DNA of 64,000 nucleotides from Bimastos eiseni (GCA_959347315.1 OY365822.1:10938996-11002995), one strand, 5' to 3'. Positions 48,852-59,388 are shown, numbered from the stretch's first letter. The notes: a model not told the origin generated them from the letters alone. Numbers and translations are program-made.

Positions 48852-49170
48852 CGTGAAACTTAATATAGCGCCTTTTGGCAGAAAAAGAAGAGGGAGAGGA
48901 GTTCTTTATAGCAGTCCTGAGACATGCAGTCATGGGTATGAAGTGCCGCCAACTTAATTTTCTTAACCTCGGCATATGAAGACGGTGGAAGCACTGGAAG
49001 GCAGCGTTTGTCCATTCCCAAAAAAACCATTGGTGGTTATATTTTATGCTAGATCGATTGTATTGCTCGATGCTATAGTTATGGTCGAGGGGTTCTTCGC
49101 ACTGCATGGAAGCGCCTCTGATTAGTTTGTAGTGTGAGAGGCGCTTCATAAAGCTGTAAATAGAATAGAA
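48852..49170 (+). repeat. Dispersed element ending in an 11-bp hairpin and (AATAG)n tail
   Basis: Starts 'cttaatatagcgcctttt'. It ends with perfect arms GAAGCGCCTCT (49,109-49,119) and AGAGGCGCTTC (49,137-49,147), then 'ataaagctgtaaat' and an AATAG tail. The ends are related to the 35,060 hairpin. Confidence 0.5.
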
Positions 49171-49465
49171 TAGAATATGGTAGTATAGTATCGTAAATAT
49201 AAAAATTAACGAAGCTTAATTAAGCAACCATCATCTGTTTTTGCAATATTGTTGAAAATTGACTAGAATAGGTTTAAAATAACTCAGTATTCGAGACCAA
49301 GGGATTTGATGTGTGAACTTATAGATGGTCGGATTTGCAGGATCACTTCTGATCTTTTAGAAATGTCGGCTGCGGCCTCTGGAAAAGTGTAACCTAAGGC
49401 GAGTAAGAGAGATAATCAAGGCTGGTCACTGAATTTGGCGAATGTTATTTCGCTAACCACTCGAG

Positions 49466-49591
49466 CAGAGGCGGCGATCACACGCCCCCCACCTTCCACA
49501 GAGAGGGGCACATTATACGAGTTTCCCCCAAATTTCCTTCCCCTCTCATTGGGTGTCTCCTTCGACCTGTCAAACGAGATCGCCGCCTCTG
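49466..49591. mobile_element. hAT-type MITE, copy 3
   Basis: 126 bp from CAGAGGCGGCGATC to GATCGCCGCCTCTG, with perfect 14-bp inverted ends. The flanks CACTCGAG (49,458-49,465) and CATTCAAG (49,592-49,599) agree at 6 of 8 positions, a decayed target duplication. The interior matches copies 1, 2 and 4. Confidence 0.85.
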
Positions 49592-49794
49592 CATTCAAGG
49601 GGCTCACTCGTAATGAGATTGGTCAACGGAATTATTCAGTATTAAGACGATCGGTTGATTGAGTAAACGACGTTATCATCGATTAAGAAAACGAGTTATA
49701 ACAGCGACCTTATTAACCTCGAACTTATTACATCGAACTAAAACGTTGCGGTGTTGGTGGATTCAATCTGAGCGAAAGTTTCATACACACAAGA

Positions 49795-49970
49795 TCATAC
49801 AGGCAAAACGATGCATACATACACACATACATACGTACATACATACATGCATGTATACATGCACACACACAAATACATACATACAATCATACATACCTAC
49901 ACACTTACATGCATACATACATGCATAACTACATACGTATATACATGCATACATACTTACATATTATTAA
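49795..49970. repeat. (CATA)n microsatellite
   Basis: Imperfect ACATACATGC tetranucleotide run. Confidence 0.95.
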
Positions 49971-50517
49971 TTAAACGGACAATTTCTAGAGCGCCGTAAC
50001 GCAGCCATGCCGCTACAAGGGGCTTTCCTACATACCTTCAATGTCCTTCATGTGCATAAATGGCGATGCTTTTGTTGAATGAGTTAGACCTTGAGAGTTG
50101 TTTAAAAACACTAAAACTGCCGAATGAAACGCCATATGAAGCTAGTTATGACACTCAATGACCAGATATTTAATCACTTTATCACAGCGAGTTTAGAGGA
50201 ATAGCGGTTAGTTTAAGTCTGAGATCGTGTCAGTCTTTGCAGCCAAAACGCCACAAAATAAAAAATTCCTGAGGCAACCGATCATATTCCAAGCCTACAT
50301 GTAGACGTCGAAATCAGTGTAATCTAAACTGTTTTGGTGCGAGGCACAGCAAGAGCCCAGTTTCCTCTTATCAATTGCAATATTTTCGGGTATGAAGGAT
50401 TAGCAAATGGGAGACGGACGAACGCTCTAGGGGGTCGGGTATCAGTCATCATTTAGATGCCTACACATTTGGGCTACGAATATGCATCAACCGCTGCTCA
50501 GTATGTTTAGTAAGAGA
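49971..50517. other. Non-coding stretch
   Basis: No gene. A 'ctagagcgccgtaacgcagcc' repeat-like fragment lies at 49,987. Confidence 0.45.
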
Positions 50518-50556
50518 ATAAATAATTATAATAATGAATATTAACATAATAATGAC

Positions 50557-50602
<46 letters not shown>

Positions 50603-50742
50603 GGTAAATACTAATAATGACTATAGGCTGCTATAACTACTATTACTAAAAAATAATAGGCTAATAATGGGCTAATAAAATAATAGGCAAATGATAATAA
50701 TAATAATACTAATAAAAATAATAATAATAATAATAACTAGAC
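50518..50742. repeat. (AAT)n microsatellite block
   Basis: AAT/TAA trinucleotide runs, longest at 50,558-50,602, followed by a 'tatagcgcctt' repeat fragment at 50,749. Confidence 0.95.
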
Positions 50743-50996
50743 AATTTGTATAGCGCCTTCATTCAGCCGAGGCCTAAGGAATGACGAGTTCGCTGTAGAT
50801 GAGCTCCAATAGTCAATGGCATGATTGTGTAGAGAGATAAGTCTTGAGCTGCATCTTTCTGCGCAAAGCCCTAGTATTCACAAGCTGACTTTATTCAGAA
50901 TTGCTATTCCTGTTATAATTTGGTCCTGCTTCTAACTGAGACGTGCAGTGATCGTAATTGCATGTCAGCAGCATGCATGTTCATCTGCCTGTCTGT

Positions 50997-51344
50997 CTAT
51001 TTATGCTTGTACACTATGCATGCATGTATGCAGGCATTTATCTTTACAGGCTGCCTCTGCATGAAAATATCTACCCTGGACCGGATTTTCCTTGAGAAGC
51101 GATTTCCCGAGGAACAGAATTCTCTACGACACCCGTTCCACCGTCTAAGCGAGTGCGTAGCAGTGGAAGCAGTGGCTCTCTGGGTTCGCTGACGATGGAA
51201 TCCAGGCCGGGAAAGCCAAGACAGACACGCGTTGCACGAGGGCACGCTAAATGCCACGCAACGAGGTACAATCCGGTACAGGCAGCACCAACCAACGAGC
51301 AATAGGGTGAGCCAGCCACTTGCCTTACCACCACCACCACCCAT
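50997..51344 (-). CDS. Hypothetical small secreted protein or first exon (weak)
   Basis: A 115-codon minus-strand frame with ATG at 51,344, immediately preceded in frame by a stop. It begins MGGGGGKASGWLTLLLVGWC, a plausible signal peptide, and then carries scattered Cys (CNAC, CRREFC) and a basic RKIR site. GC content is raised relative to the surroundings. The last 15-20 codons run into a CATG-rich microsatellite, so a real product would probably splice before then. A competing + strand reading exists. No family recognised. Confidence 0.2.
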   Translation of the reverse strand: MGGGGGKASGWLTLLLVGWCCLYRIVPRCVAFSVPSCNACLSWLSRPGFHRQRTQRATASTATHSLRRWNGCRREFCSSGNRFSRKIRSRVDIFMQRQPVKINACIHACIVYKHK

Positions 51345-51719
51345 AGACCACTAAAGATAGGCAGAGTGTGGCCTACCGAGGCATAAATTGTCTACAATCC
51401 GACTTTTGACATCATAACACAAACAGCTGCGTTGCTGTTTCTCCTTTGGAAAATATCTATAGAGCGACGGATCTTAGACGCATTATTGTGTTCTATCGAA
51501 CAAATTGACATTCCTTCGAGATAGCTTAACAATGTGTTGGGTCAGCATTTGGTAACTCCCACCCTCAGACCAAGTGGAGATTGAGGGGCGCCTTGAAACG
51601 CAGCTGCGTCAGGGATTCAGCGCCAATTAACCGGTACTGAAATGAGAAATTGCGATTGGCTCATGAAGCCCATCACGTGTAATACGTAAAGATATAATGC
51701 GTTCATCTCTATCTGTCCG
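51345..51719. other. Non-coding stretch
   Basis: Unique sequence; nothing recognised. Confidence 0.4.
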
Positions 51720-51809
51720 TTTATACGTATATCATGCATGTATGCAATACTATTTATGTATATATGCATGCATGTTTGCAGGTATATATGTATGTATAAT
51801 GTATTTTAT
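51720..51809. repeat. (TATG)n microsatellite, left part
   Basis: Imperfect TATG/CATG run, interrupted by the SINE at 51,810 and resumed at 52,049. Confidence 0.85.
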
Positions 51810-52048
51810 CTATTTATTTTTATTCTGAGATTTGATACCGCCCTTCTTCCAACATCTTTTGCTCAGAAGTGCATACACACGCCTCGACGGCGCAACTGCA
51901 GTTGTACTGCAGAGCAATTGTGTGTGAAGGACTTGCTCAAGGTCCCTACACAGTGCCTGACGCCTTGGATGAGGGTCGAATCCTCTCACTCAGCGCACAC
52001 TGGGTGTTACGTGCCGACCGCCCTAACCAATCGGCCACCGTGCCACAC
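51810..52048 (-). mobile_element. tRNA-derived SINE, copy B (full length)
   Basis: Read on the minus strand it starts GTGTGGCACGGTGGCCGATT, with a tRNA-Ser/Leu-like D arm (A box). A B-box-like GGATTCGACCC follows, then the body 'acaattgctctgcag', 'gccgtcgaggcgtg' and 'gcacttctgagca', and an end 'tatcaaatctcag' with an AT-rich tail. It lies inside a TATG microsatellite. Confidence 0.85.
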
Positions 52049-52380
52049 AAATGTATATATGAATGTATGCATATCTGTGCATGCATATTATATTTTCATT
52101 TCTATATGTGTGTAAGTATGTATACATGTATGCATGTGTGTACATAGATGTATGTATGTGACTATGCATGTATGCGGTGTCTAAGGTGTCTATGCATGTA
52201 TGTATACACCATTATATGTATATATGTATGTATGCATGTGTGTTAGCCTTGTTAGTATGTATGCATGCGAGTAGTCATCTATGCATGTATACGTGCACGT
52301 ATGTATGTATGTGTGTATTATTTATGTATGTATGTATGCATACGAGTATGTATCAATGTATACATGTATGCATGGCGCAT
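52049..52380. repeat. (TATG)n microsatellite, right part
   Basis: Imperfect TATG/CATG run with a few unique interruptions. Confidence 0.85.
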
Positions 52381-52670
52381 ACTTCTATAAATAGTCCTAG
52401 ACGTTTATTTAAACCTAAACATTTATTCTATAGCACCTTTCATGAAGTTTCTGCATACGGCGTCAGGACCACAATCGCGGTTAAAAGCTGCTGGCAGCTA
52501 TTTTTTATTTTTAAGCGCCGTGTCTGGCAGAACTATTTTCGCCGTCCGACAAGCGCTAGGTGGTGCTAGTGTGCGGTACGTGGACGGCTCTTGTTAGCAT
52601 ATTATCTGCTTCGAGCGCGGATATCAACGGGAAATGTTTCTGAATAGGACTAATCGATGAATGCGTGATC
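52381..52670. other. Short non-coding stretch
   Basis: Contains 'tctatagcacctttcatgaa' at 52,429, another relative of the 'tatagcgcc' fragments. Confidence 0.4.
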
Positions 52671-52725
52671 TCCATCCATCCATCCATCCATCCATCCATC
52701 CATCCATCCATCCATCCATCCATCC
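52671..52725. repeat. (CCAT)n microsatellite
   Basis: About 13 perfect CATC units. Confidence 0.98.
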
Positions 52726-52846
52726 TTTCAAACAGTGTGTATCGCAAGTCAAAATAAGACGGAACTGGCTATAAATAGATAAGTGAAACTAACAGAATTC
52801 CATAACGAAATAGAATGTATAAACAGACTGATACGTAGGTAGGCCA

Positions 52847-52989
52847 AAGAGGCGTCGATCTCGTTTGAGAGGTGTGGAGGACATCCAATGAGAGGGGTAA
52901 GAAATGTGGGGAGACAAACTTATAAAGTGGCCTCTCTGTAAATGATTTGGGAGACTTCTCCCCCTCGACCCCCAGGATCCTCGCCCTAG
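52847..52989. mobile_element. hAT-type MITE, copy 4 (decayed)
   Basis: Starts AAGAGGCGTCGATCTCG (first base mutated from C). It shares the interior 'caatgagaggggtaagaaatg' with copy 1 and ends in a decayed 'gatcctcgccctag'. The right flank is a TA microsatellite, so no target duplication can be read. Confidence 0.75.

Positions 52990-53042
<53 letters not shown>
52988..53042. repeat. (TA)n microsatellite
   Basis: About 55 bp of TA units starting exactly at the right end of MITE copy 4. Confidence 0.95.
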
Positions 53043-53043
<1 letters not shown>

Positions 53044-53376
53044 GTCAAAATGAGATGGCTCGGCACAGTTGGCTGCAAAGAGTTTTGCGGTGCATTTCAT
53101 GTGATGCCAGATCTAAGACATTTCCAACGCTGGTGGTATAAGCCTATATATATCTAATAGATATCTATTTACGCGTTAGTTAGAGACAGCTTTCAATTCT
53201 TTCAAGTACAACTAGTGATTCATTTGGCCAGTAATGCGTTTGTAAGAGACTATGGGGAAATCAACCACTGTATTCGGATATTTATGTAGGGTCGCCAGCG
53301 CAGTGCGTAATATTATGATGACTTTTAAAGTGAACGTGAAATTTTGGCGACTTTGCGAAGTAAAGTGGCTGATCGT
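53043..53376. other. Non-coding stretch
   Basis: Nothing recognised. The 12-bp word AGTGGCTGATCG just before the SINE (53,364) duplicates part of the SINE head. Confidence 0.45.
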
Positions 53377-53608
53377 GTGGCACAGTGGCTGATCGGTTAG
53401 AGCGGTCGACCTGTAACACTCAGTGTGCGCTGAGTGAGCGCGTGTTCAGCCCTCGTCCGAGACGTCAGTCACTGTATAGTCCTTCGTGCACAATTGCTCT
53501 GCATTGCAACTGCAATTGAGCCGTCGAGGCATGTGCACTTCTGAGCAACAAATTTTAGGAGAAGGGCAATATCAAATTTCAGAACAAAATAAATAAATAA
53601 ATAAATAA
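53377..53608 (+). mobile_element. tRNA-derived SINE, copy C (full length)
   Basis: Head GTGGCACAGTGGCTGATCGG with 'ttagagcggtcgac', a B-box-like region 'gtgttcagccctcgtcc', the shared body and the end 'atatcaaatttcag'. It closes with an (AAAT)n tail. Same family as copies A and B. Confidence 0.85.
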
Positions 53609-53671
53609 TTACAGAGCGAACTGTGCTACAGAGTTCAGCATAGAAACAGAAATCTGTCTCCGCACGAACAC

Positions 53672-54240
53672 TTAATATGCATCAACTTAATATGCATCAA
53701 CTTAATATGCATCAACTTAATATGCATCAACTTAATAGGCATCAACTTAATATGCATCAACTTAATAGGCATCATCTTAACATGCATCAACTTAATATGC
53801 ATCAACTTACTATGAATCAGCTTAATATGCATCAACTTAATATGCATCAACTTAATATGCATTAACTAAATATGCATCAACTTAATATGCATCAACTAAA
53901 TATGCATAAACTTAATATGCATAAACTTAATATGCATCAACTTAATATGCATCAACTTAATATGCATCAACTGAATATGCATCAACTTAATATGCATCAA
54001 CTTAATATGCATCAACTGAATATGCATTAACTAAATATGCATAAACTTAATATGCATCAACTTAATATGCATCAACTTAATATGCATAAACTTAATATGC
54101 ATCAACTAAATACGCATCAACTAAATACGCATCAACTAAATACGCAAGAACTTAATATGCATCAACTGAATATGCATTAACTAAATATGCATAAACTTAA
54201 TATGCATCAACTAAATACGCAAAAACTTAATATGCATATG
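53672..54240 (+). repeat. 15-bp minisatellite, about 38 copies
   Basis: Unit CTTAATATGCATCAA with variants (AACTAAATACGCATC, AATAGGCATC). A 3' subgroup repeats 'ctgaatatgcattaac' every several units. Units contain the palindrome ATGCAT. Multiples of 3 keep frames open on both strands, giving artefact frames. Confidence 0.97.
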
Positions 54241-54509
54241 CATCAGATGAACTGAATTCCGTCCCTCTTGCGGGCAGCAATGTCTTTAACCAGAAACTCC
54301 ATCATCACTGTGGCCGCAACCAGAACACTGAACCTCGGCATCCATACTTGAAAGATTTAGATAGGAGAGGAAGACGACGTTCTGTGTTCCGATCTAATTT
54401 TCGAATCCAATCACACAAGCAGTAGCAGCAATATTGAATCACCTCTAGCAGCCAACATCCTTCCATTAACAGAACAATCTATATGTCCAGCGTCCAACCA
54501 TCGTCCTCT
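54241..54509. other. Short unique stretch
   Basis: A minus-strand frame here (ending near 54,250) reads SVLVAATVMMEFLVKDIAAR before a stop. It was not matched to a family and no gene is called. Confidence 0.3.
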
Positions 54510-54990
54510 ACATGCTCTCCGTCCGTCCGTCCGTCCGTCCGTCTGTCTGTCTGTTCATCCGTCCGTCTCTCTCATTTTTCATGTAGCTTTGTTTCGCTCT
54601 CATTCCCACTCCTCGCACTTATTCTTTCTCCTCTCACTCTCTTGTTTGTTATATGCATTTCTCGATCTTTCATAATTTTTTTTCATCTGGTCATCTGTGT
54701 TGTTGTTTGTCTCTTTCTCTGCCTCTGTCTGTCTCTCTCTATATCTCCCCTTCCATCACTCTCTCTGTGTCTTTCGCTCTCTTGCTTATTCAGTCTATGA
54801 GTTTCTCTGTCCATCTGTTTCAACTTGCTCCAGTCTGCCATCTGCTTTGTCATATACTCCTCCTCCTCCTTCTTCTTCTCCTCCTCCTCCTCGTCATCAT
54901 CCCCTTCATCATCGTTCGTTCTGTAAGCCCTCATCTCGAATGGCGCCTCACCTCCCAACGCATCCATCTCGACCGGGGTGAGATGGGATC
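54510..54990 (+). repeat. TCTG-headed dispersed repeat, copy 1, plus CT-rich block
   Basis: A (CCGT)n/(TCTG)n head is followed by 'tcatgtagcttt', 'ctctcattcccactcc', 'catttctcgatctttc' and 'catctggtcatctgtgttg'. The same words in the same order occur at 56,765-56,980. (CTC/CTT)n lies at 54,860-54,895. Confidence 0.65.
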
Positions 54991-55134
54991 GGCGTGGAGC
55001 TGGTGTTGTCTAAGCCAACAATCCGACGTAATTCCCTCTGAGCTCAAAACCCTGAATGGCCGCAGATGACCAATGATTTTATTCAGCAGAGGGTTGCATG
55101 CCGCCTATATGTTTGCTGAAAACACAAATCTAGA

Positions 55135-55330
55135 TAGACACAGTCAGACAGATAGCAGACAGACAGACATAGAGACAGACAGACGGCATACAGACAGACA
55201 GACATAGTTACATTCAGGCAACCGGACACATCTAGCAAACGGACAAACAAACAGACAGACATACTGAGAGAGACAGACAGACGGACGTACAGAAAGACGG
55301 ACAGACGAACGCACGGACAATGAGACAGGC
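55135..55330. repeat. (CAGA)n microsatellite
   Basis: ACAG/GACA run on the + strand with interruptions. Confidence 0.92.
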
Positions 55331-55347
55331 AGACAACAGTGTGCATG

Positions 55348-55395
55348 GCGTATGTGTGTGTGTGTTTGCTTGTGTGTTTGTGTGTTTGTGTGTTT

Positions 55396-55440
<45 letters not shown>
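55348..55440. repeat. (TG)n microsatellite
   Basis: TGTG run with regular TTTG interruptions at its start. Confidence 0.97.
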
Positions 55441-55442
<2 letters not shown>

Positions 55443-55614
55443 ATGCATTGTCTTTCTTTGGCGCCGAACTGAATCGTATACATAGCTTTCAACCAACGCC
55501 ACATTGTTTTGATTATTGGCTTCAGCAGCCACTTATGAAGATGCTACGATTGAACAACGATGATGCGACAGATGCATCTTCACTCTTTGCTGATAAAAAG
55601 CAATAGACAACAAC

Positions 55615-56180
55615 ACAGACAGAAGATGGAGAAGGAGAAGAAGAAAAAGAAGACAAAGAAGACAAAGAGGATAAATAAAAGAAGATGAAGAACAGGAAGA
55701 AGAATAAGATGAACAAAAAGAAGAAGGAGGAGAAAAACTAGAAGAAGGAGAAGATGAAGAAAAGAAGAGAAGGAGAAAAGAAGAAGAAGAATTAGGAGAA
55801 GGAGAACAAGAAGGAGGGTAGGAGGAGGAGGAGAAAAGGAAAACGAGGACAGACGTGGAGAAGGCGATGAAGATTAAGAAAAATAAGAATGAGAAGAACA
55901 AGAACAAGAAGAAATAAGAGGAGAACAAGGAGCAGAAAGAGGAAAACGATTAGAAGGAGGAGGAGCAGCAGAAAAAGGAAAGGTTGAATAATACTAGAAG
56001 AATCATGAGAGACAGTGGGGGGAGGAGGCAGAAGAAGGAAGGGAGGAAAAGAAGGACGAACAGTTGGAGTTCAAAAACGGAAGACAAAGAAGCGAAACAG
56101 AGGAATAATGAGAAGCAGGATGAGTGTGACCCACCAAGCAGAGTAACGAGAAGAAGAGGATATGAGTGGGAGGCAGGAGA
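55615..56180 (+). repeat. Long purine-rich tract (GAA/GAG)n
   Basis: About 560 bp almost free of pyrimidines on the + strand, mainly GAAGAA, GGAGAA and AGGAGG. A strong strand asymmetry with no coding sense on either strand. Confidence 0.9.
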
Positions 56181-56529
56181 AGAGGGAAAAGGACTGGCTA
56201 TGAATACAACCAGTGGCTCTCAGCCTCTGCAATAGGCATCCGGGCATCACAGAAAGAGGAACTAACGGAACGGATGGACGAATGAGAGGCAGAGGAAAGC
56301 AAGGATGAAAGGAGGGGGCCGAGAAGAGAACACTCAGGAACACACGTCACATGCATGTGGCGCAGGTCAAAGGTCAACGAAAAAGAACTAAATAAAGAGC
56401 AGACCGGAAGGCAAGACCATGCACTGACTGTAAAACTTACACCGAAAACAACATCACCTAAAGAGCACACCGCCACGGCACAGATAGCAAGCACACCAAC
56501 CGTAGGACTACTGTATCTAAAGGTAGACT
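56181..56529. other. Non-coding stretch
   Basis: Nothing recognised. Confidence 0.4.
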
Positions 56530-56532
56530 ATA

Positions 56533-56563
<31 letters not shown>
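56530..56563. repeat. (TA)n microsatellite
   Basis: Short AT dinucleotide run, with a second one near 56,602-56,616. Confidence 0.9.
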
Positions 56564-56764
56564 CATGCATTTCTATTTTTTTAGAGAAGTGTGTGTATGT
56601 ACATATATATATATAGGTGTATGGGATGTGGGCGTGCGTTTACGCGTGTTGTGCATTCTTGTCGTGATGAAGGAGTTTTTGCTTTATGACGGCGATGGTG
56701 ATGGTTAGTGGGTTAGTGGAGCCAGTGGTTGGTAGTTGGTGGCAGATGGTCTAACGGTCTAATT

Positions 56765-57065
56765 CCATCTGTCTGTCAGTCTGTCTGTTTGTTTGTTTGT
56801 CTATCTGATCGTCTTTCATGTAGCTTTTTGTCTCGCTGTTATTCTCTCTCCTCTGGGTCTTTTGTTTGACGCATACATTTCTCCATCTTTCCGTTAATCC
56901 TTCTGTTCATCCGGTCATCTGTGTTGCTGTTTGTCTCTTTCTTTGTCTCTGCCTGTCTTTGCCCTTATCTCTTTGTGTCCTTCTGTCGTCTGCATCTGCC
57001 TCTTTCCTACCTCTCTGTCACTCTGTCTCTGTCACTCTGTCTCTGTCTTTCTGTTGCTTTAGCTA
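56765..57065 (+). repeat. TCTG-headed dispersed repeat, copy 2
   Basis: (TCTG)n head, then 'tcatgtagctttttgtc', 'catttctccatctttcc', 'catccggtcatctgtgttg' and 'tgtttgtctctttct', matching 54,540-54,720 in order. The copies are about 2.25 kb apart and in the same orientation. Confidence 0.65.
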
Positions 57066-57359
57066 ACGCTGGTCAAGCGCCTGAGAGCAAGGGACCTTGT
57101 TGAGCCTGCCACAGACAATTGTTCTACGTCATCGACTCGCTACAATAACGGACATTACGAAATGCGATGATAATAAGACGACGACAATGGAATCTTTATC
57201 ATCATCTACATCGTCGTCGTCGTCGTCATAATCATCCAGCATAACGACTACTACTGATACTCAACGGTCGTTATTTTCGAATACAATACATTCGTCTACT
57301 TTTTAATTCTCTTACCACTCTACATTGTGCGTTGGAGTAATGGTTATACTGCTTGTTGA
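57066..57359. other. Short non-coding stretch with (CGT)n
   Basis: A TCG/CGT trinucleotide run at 57,203-57,228. Nothing else recognised. Confidence 0.5.
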
Positions 57360-57440
57360 CTGACTTTCGAAGGTTGAGCGCTGGACACCAGCTTATTCAC
57401 GGGCGCTTCGTCATGTATTAGAGTTTGTTCAAAGATGGCA
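57360..57440 (+). repeat. SINE-like dispersed repeat, copy 4
   Basis: Core 'caccagcttattcacgggc' then 'gcttcgtcatgtatta'. Confidence 0.55.
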
Positions 57441-57754
57441 AGTAGCAGACTCCGGTTGTCAGAGACTTTAGATATGAAGGATAAAAGATTGAATGGACTA
57501 TGGGGTATTAATTAATGTATTAGTTAGTGCTGTGTATTATAGAGTTTCACGTGTTTCAATCGAAAGTCCCTTAAGTAGCGTAGTCATCATATATGCAGCG
57601 CGAGTTAAGAAACGTCATAGTGGCTCCCCTAGCCGACAGGACCAATTCCCGAATCACAGGAAAGAATGGCCTTTAATCTCTGACACGTCCAAAGAGAGAC
57701 AAAGAACAATGATTGATGACTTGAGAGCCTACTACCAGCTGCCCATTCGTCCTT

Positions 57755-57822
57755 TCATCCATCCATCCATCCATCCATCCATCCATCCGTCCGTCCGTCC
57801 GTCCATATTTTCTTCCTGCTTC
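57755..57822. repeat. (CCAT)n-(CCGT)n microsatellite
   Basis: CATC units turn into CCGT units half-way along. Confidence 0.95.
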
Positions 57823-58472
57823 ATTCTTATCTTCTCTCCCTCATTCTATTCATATATCCATCCGACTATCTGACTGTCTGTCCGTACATCCGTTGGTCTA
57901 TCTGCCTGTTCAGTGCTCAATGTCAGAAGCCCTATTTTTCACCCACCTACTTATCTCAGCTGATACCAACGAACAAACACAATGCGTTAGACAAGCCAAT
58001 TTTTCACCTCTCGACAACCAACCTGTCTGGGATATCACACCTATTGCCCGTCTGAAGGATTGTCTCTCTGCCTTGCACCCAGTAATGACATTAATCGTCA
58101 ACCTTTCCCTTGTCGAACAAAGCTCACCTGTCTAACTTGCAAATACCGTAGTTCACCTCCAATTAAAAGCCGTCTCTACCTTTAAATGATTTATGAAACT
58201 ATCGTTGCATATCTTCTCTCATTAATGTTTTTTCTTCCCTATTGTTCCCATTCCTGTTGATCACTAATGCATGCATTTTACTCGCAAGTTGGGATAAATA
58301 GAAACATATTCGATTGAATCAAATATTCATTTTAACAAGGAAAAACAGTTGTTGCCAATAATCGTCTGAGCGGTCATCTATTGTCTAATAACCTTAAACT
58401 CTGTCGTTTGCTAAATGCAAACGACCACTAATTTGCGTTTAAAGTTGAACAGACAAAGAGAGAAAATAAATG
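57823..58472. other. Non-coding stretch
   Basis: An 80-codon + frame (57,893-58,135) was inspected and has no recognisable domain. Confidence 0.4.
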
Positions 58473-58764
58473 CAAGGCCGTTTTAAGGTCGTCGTAGGCC
58501 CTAGGCACTCTTTCATATACCTCAACTACTGCTTTGCACAAAACATTAAACGTTAACAACTCAAAATGTTTCAAAAGTTATTCACCTGCAACTTTGAATT
58601 TAATAAGTTTGCAACTTCTTCTTCGTTGCAGTTTAATGGTTAAACCTTTTTAACCACTCAATATTTTTTTATATTTTTATATTTAAAAAAAGTCTACAAA
58701 ATTTCCTAGGCCCTGATAGCTTCGTACGCCATAGGCACTGTGCCTACTGGATAAGATGGCCCTG
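58473..58764. mobile_element. Small hAT-like non-autonomous element
   Basis: The left end CAAGGCCGTTTTAA and the right end read in reverse CAGGGCCATCTTA agree at 10 of 13 positions. The flanks AATAAATG (58,465-58,472) and GGTAAATG (58,765-58,772) share the last 6 of 8 bases. The interior repeats 'ccctaggcac' and 'ccataggcac'. CAGGGCC ends and 8-bp duplications fit hAT elements. This is a different family from the four MITEs above. Confidence 0.55.
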
Positions 58765-58772
58765 GGTAAATG

Positions 58773-59354
58773 TCCAGCTTCAAAAATCTGTCGCTTCTGA
58801 CACCGCTGACCAAGACACACTTAGAACTGCCTCAAACACTGGTTTGGCTTTCCTGGTACCGTTTGATTCGCATCTTATATGCAATCTCCTCGTTCTCAAA
58901 CAAATTCAATAAATAATTCGAATGTCTCAAGCTGCGGTGCCCAACGTGGTACCGTTAGCTCATGAATATCCTCTAATTTACCGCTAATCAGTTTGATCAC
59001 GGAGACTCGCTCCGATTGCTCGCTGTCATCACTAACAGTGATTTGCACTAACCACAAATCGCTCAATATCTCTGGCTTGACAGCTAATTACCAACGCAGC
59101 ACGCCATACTGGATTATCAATATTATTTATTATTATAATAACACTACAGAAGTGGCGCTACAGAAGTCATTAAGTAAGACTTGACTCGATTACATAATCT
59201 AAATAACATAGTCATTGTGATCTCTCAGCTGGTCGAGTTTCCATTGCAACTAAGGACACTAAAACCTCAACTTAACGAATTCATCGTCAAGTGGAGTCAA
59301 TGTTCTTTATCAGACGTGTTATCAGTCCATAATTATATATTGTCCTTCATTAAA
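58773..59354. other. Non-coding stretch
   Basis: Nothing recognised. Confidence 0.4.
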
Positions 59355-59356
59355 TA

Positions 59357-59387
<31 letters not shown>

Positions 59388-59388
59388 A
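59355..59388. repeat. (TA)n microsatellite
   Basis: Short TA dinucleotide run. Confidence 0.92.

Noticed and set aside
35641..53450. tRNA-like heads as functional tRNA genes
   Set aside because: No full cloverleaf can be read. They are the 5' parts of SINE copies with shared bodies and tails.
54241..54360. Minus-strand reading SVLVAATVMMEFLVKDIAAR
   Set aside because: Short, interrupted upstream by stops, and not matched to any family.
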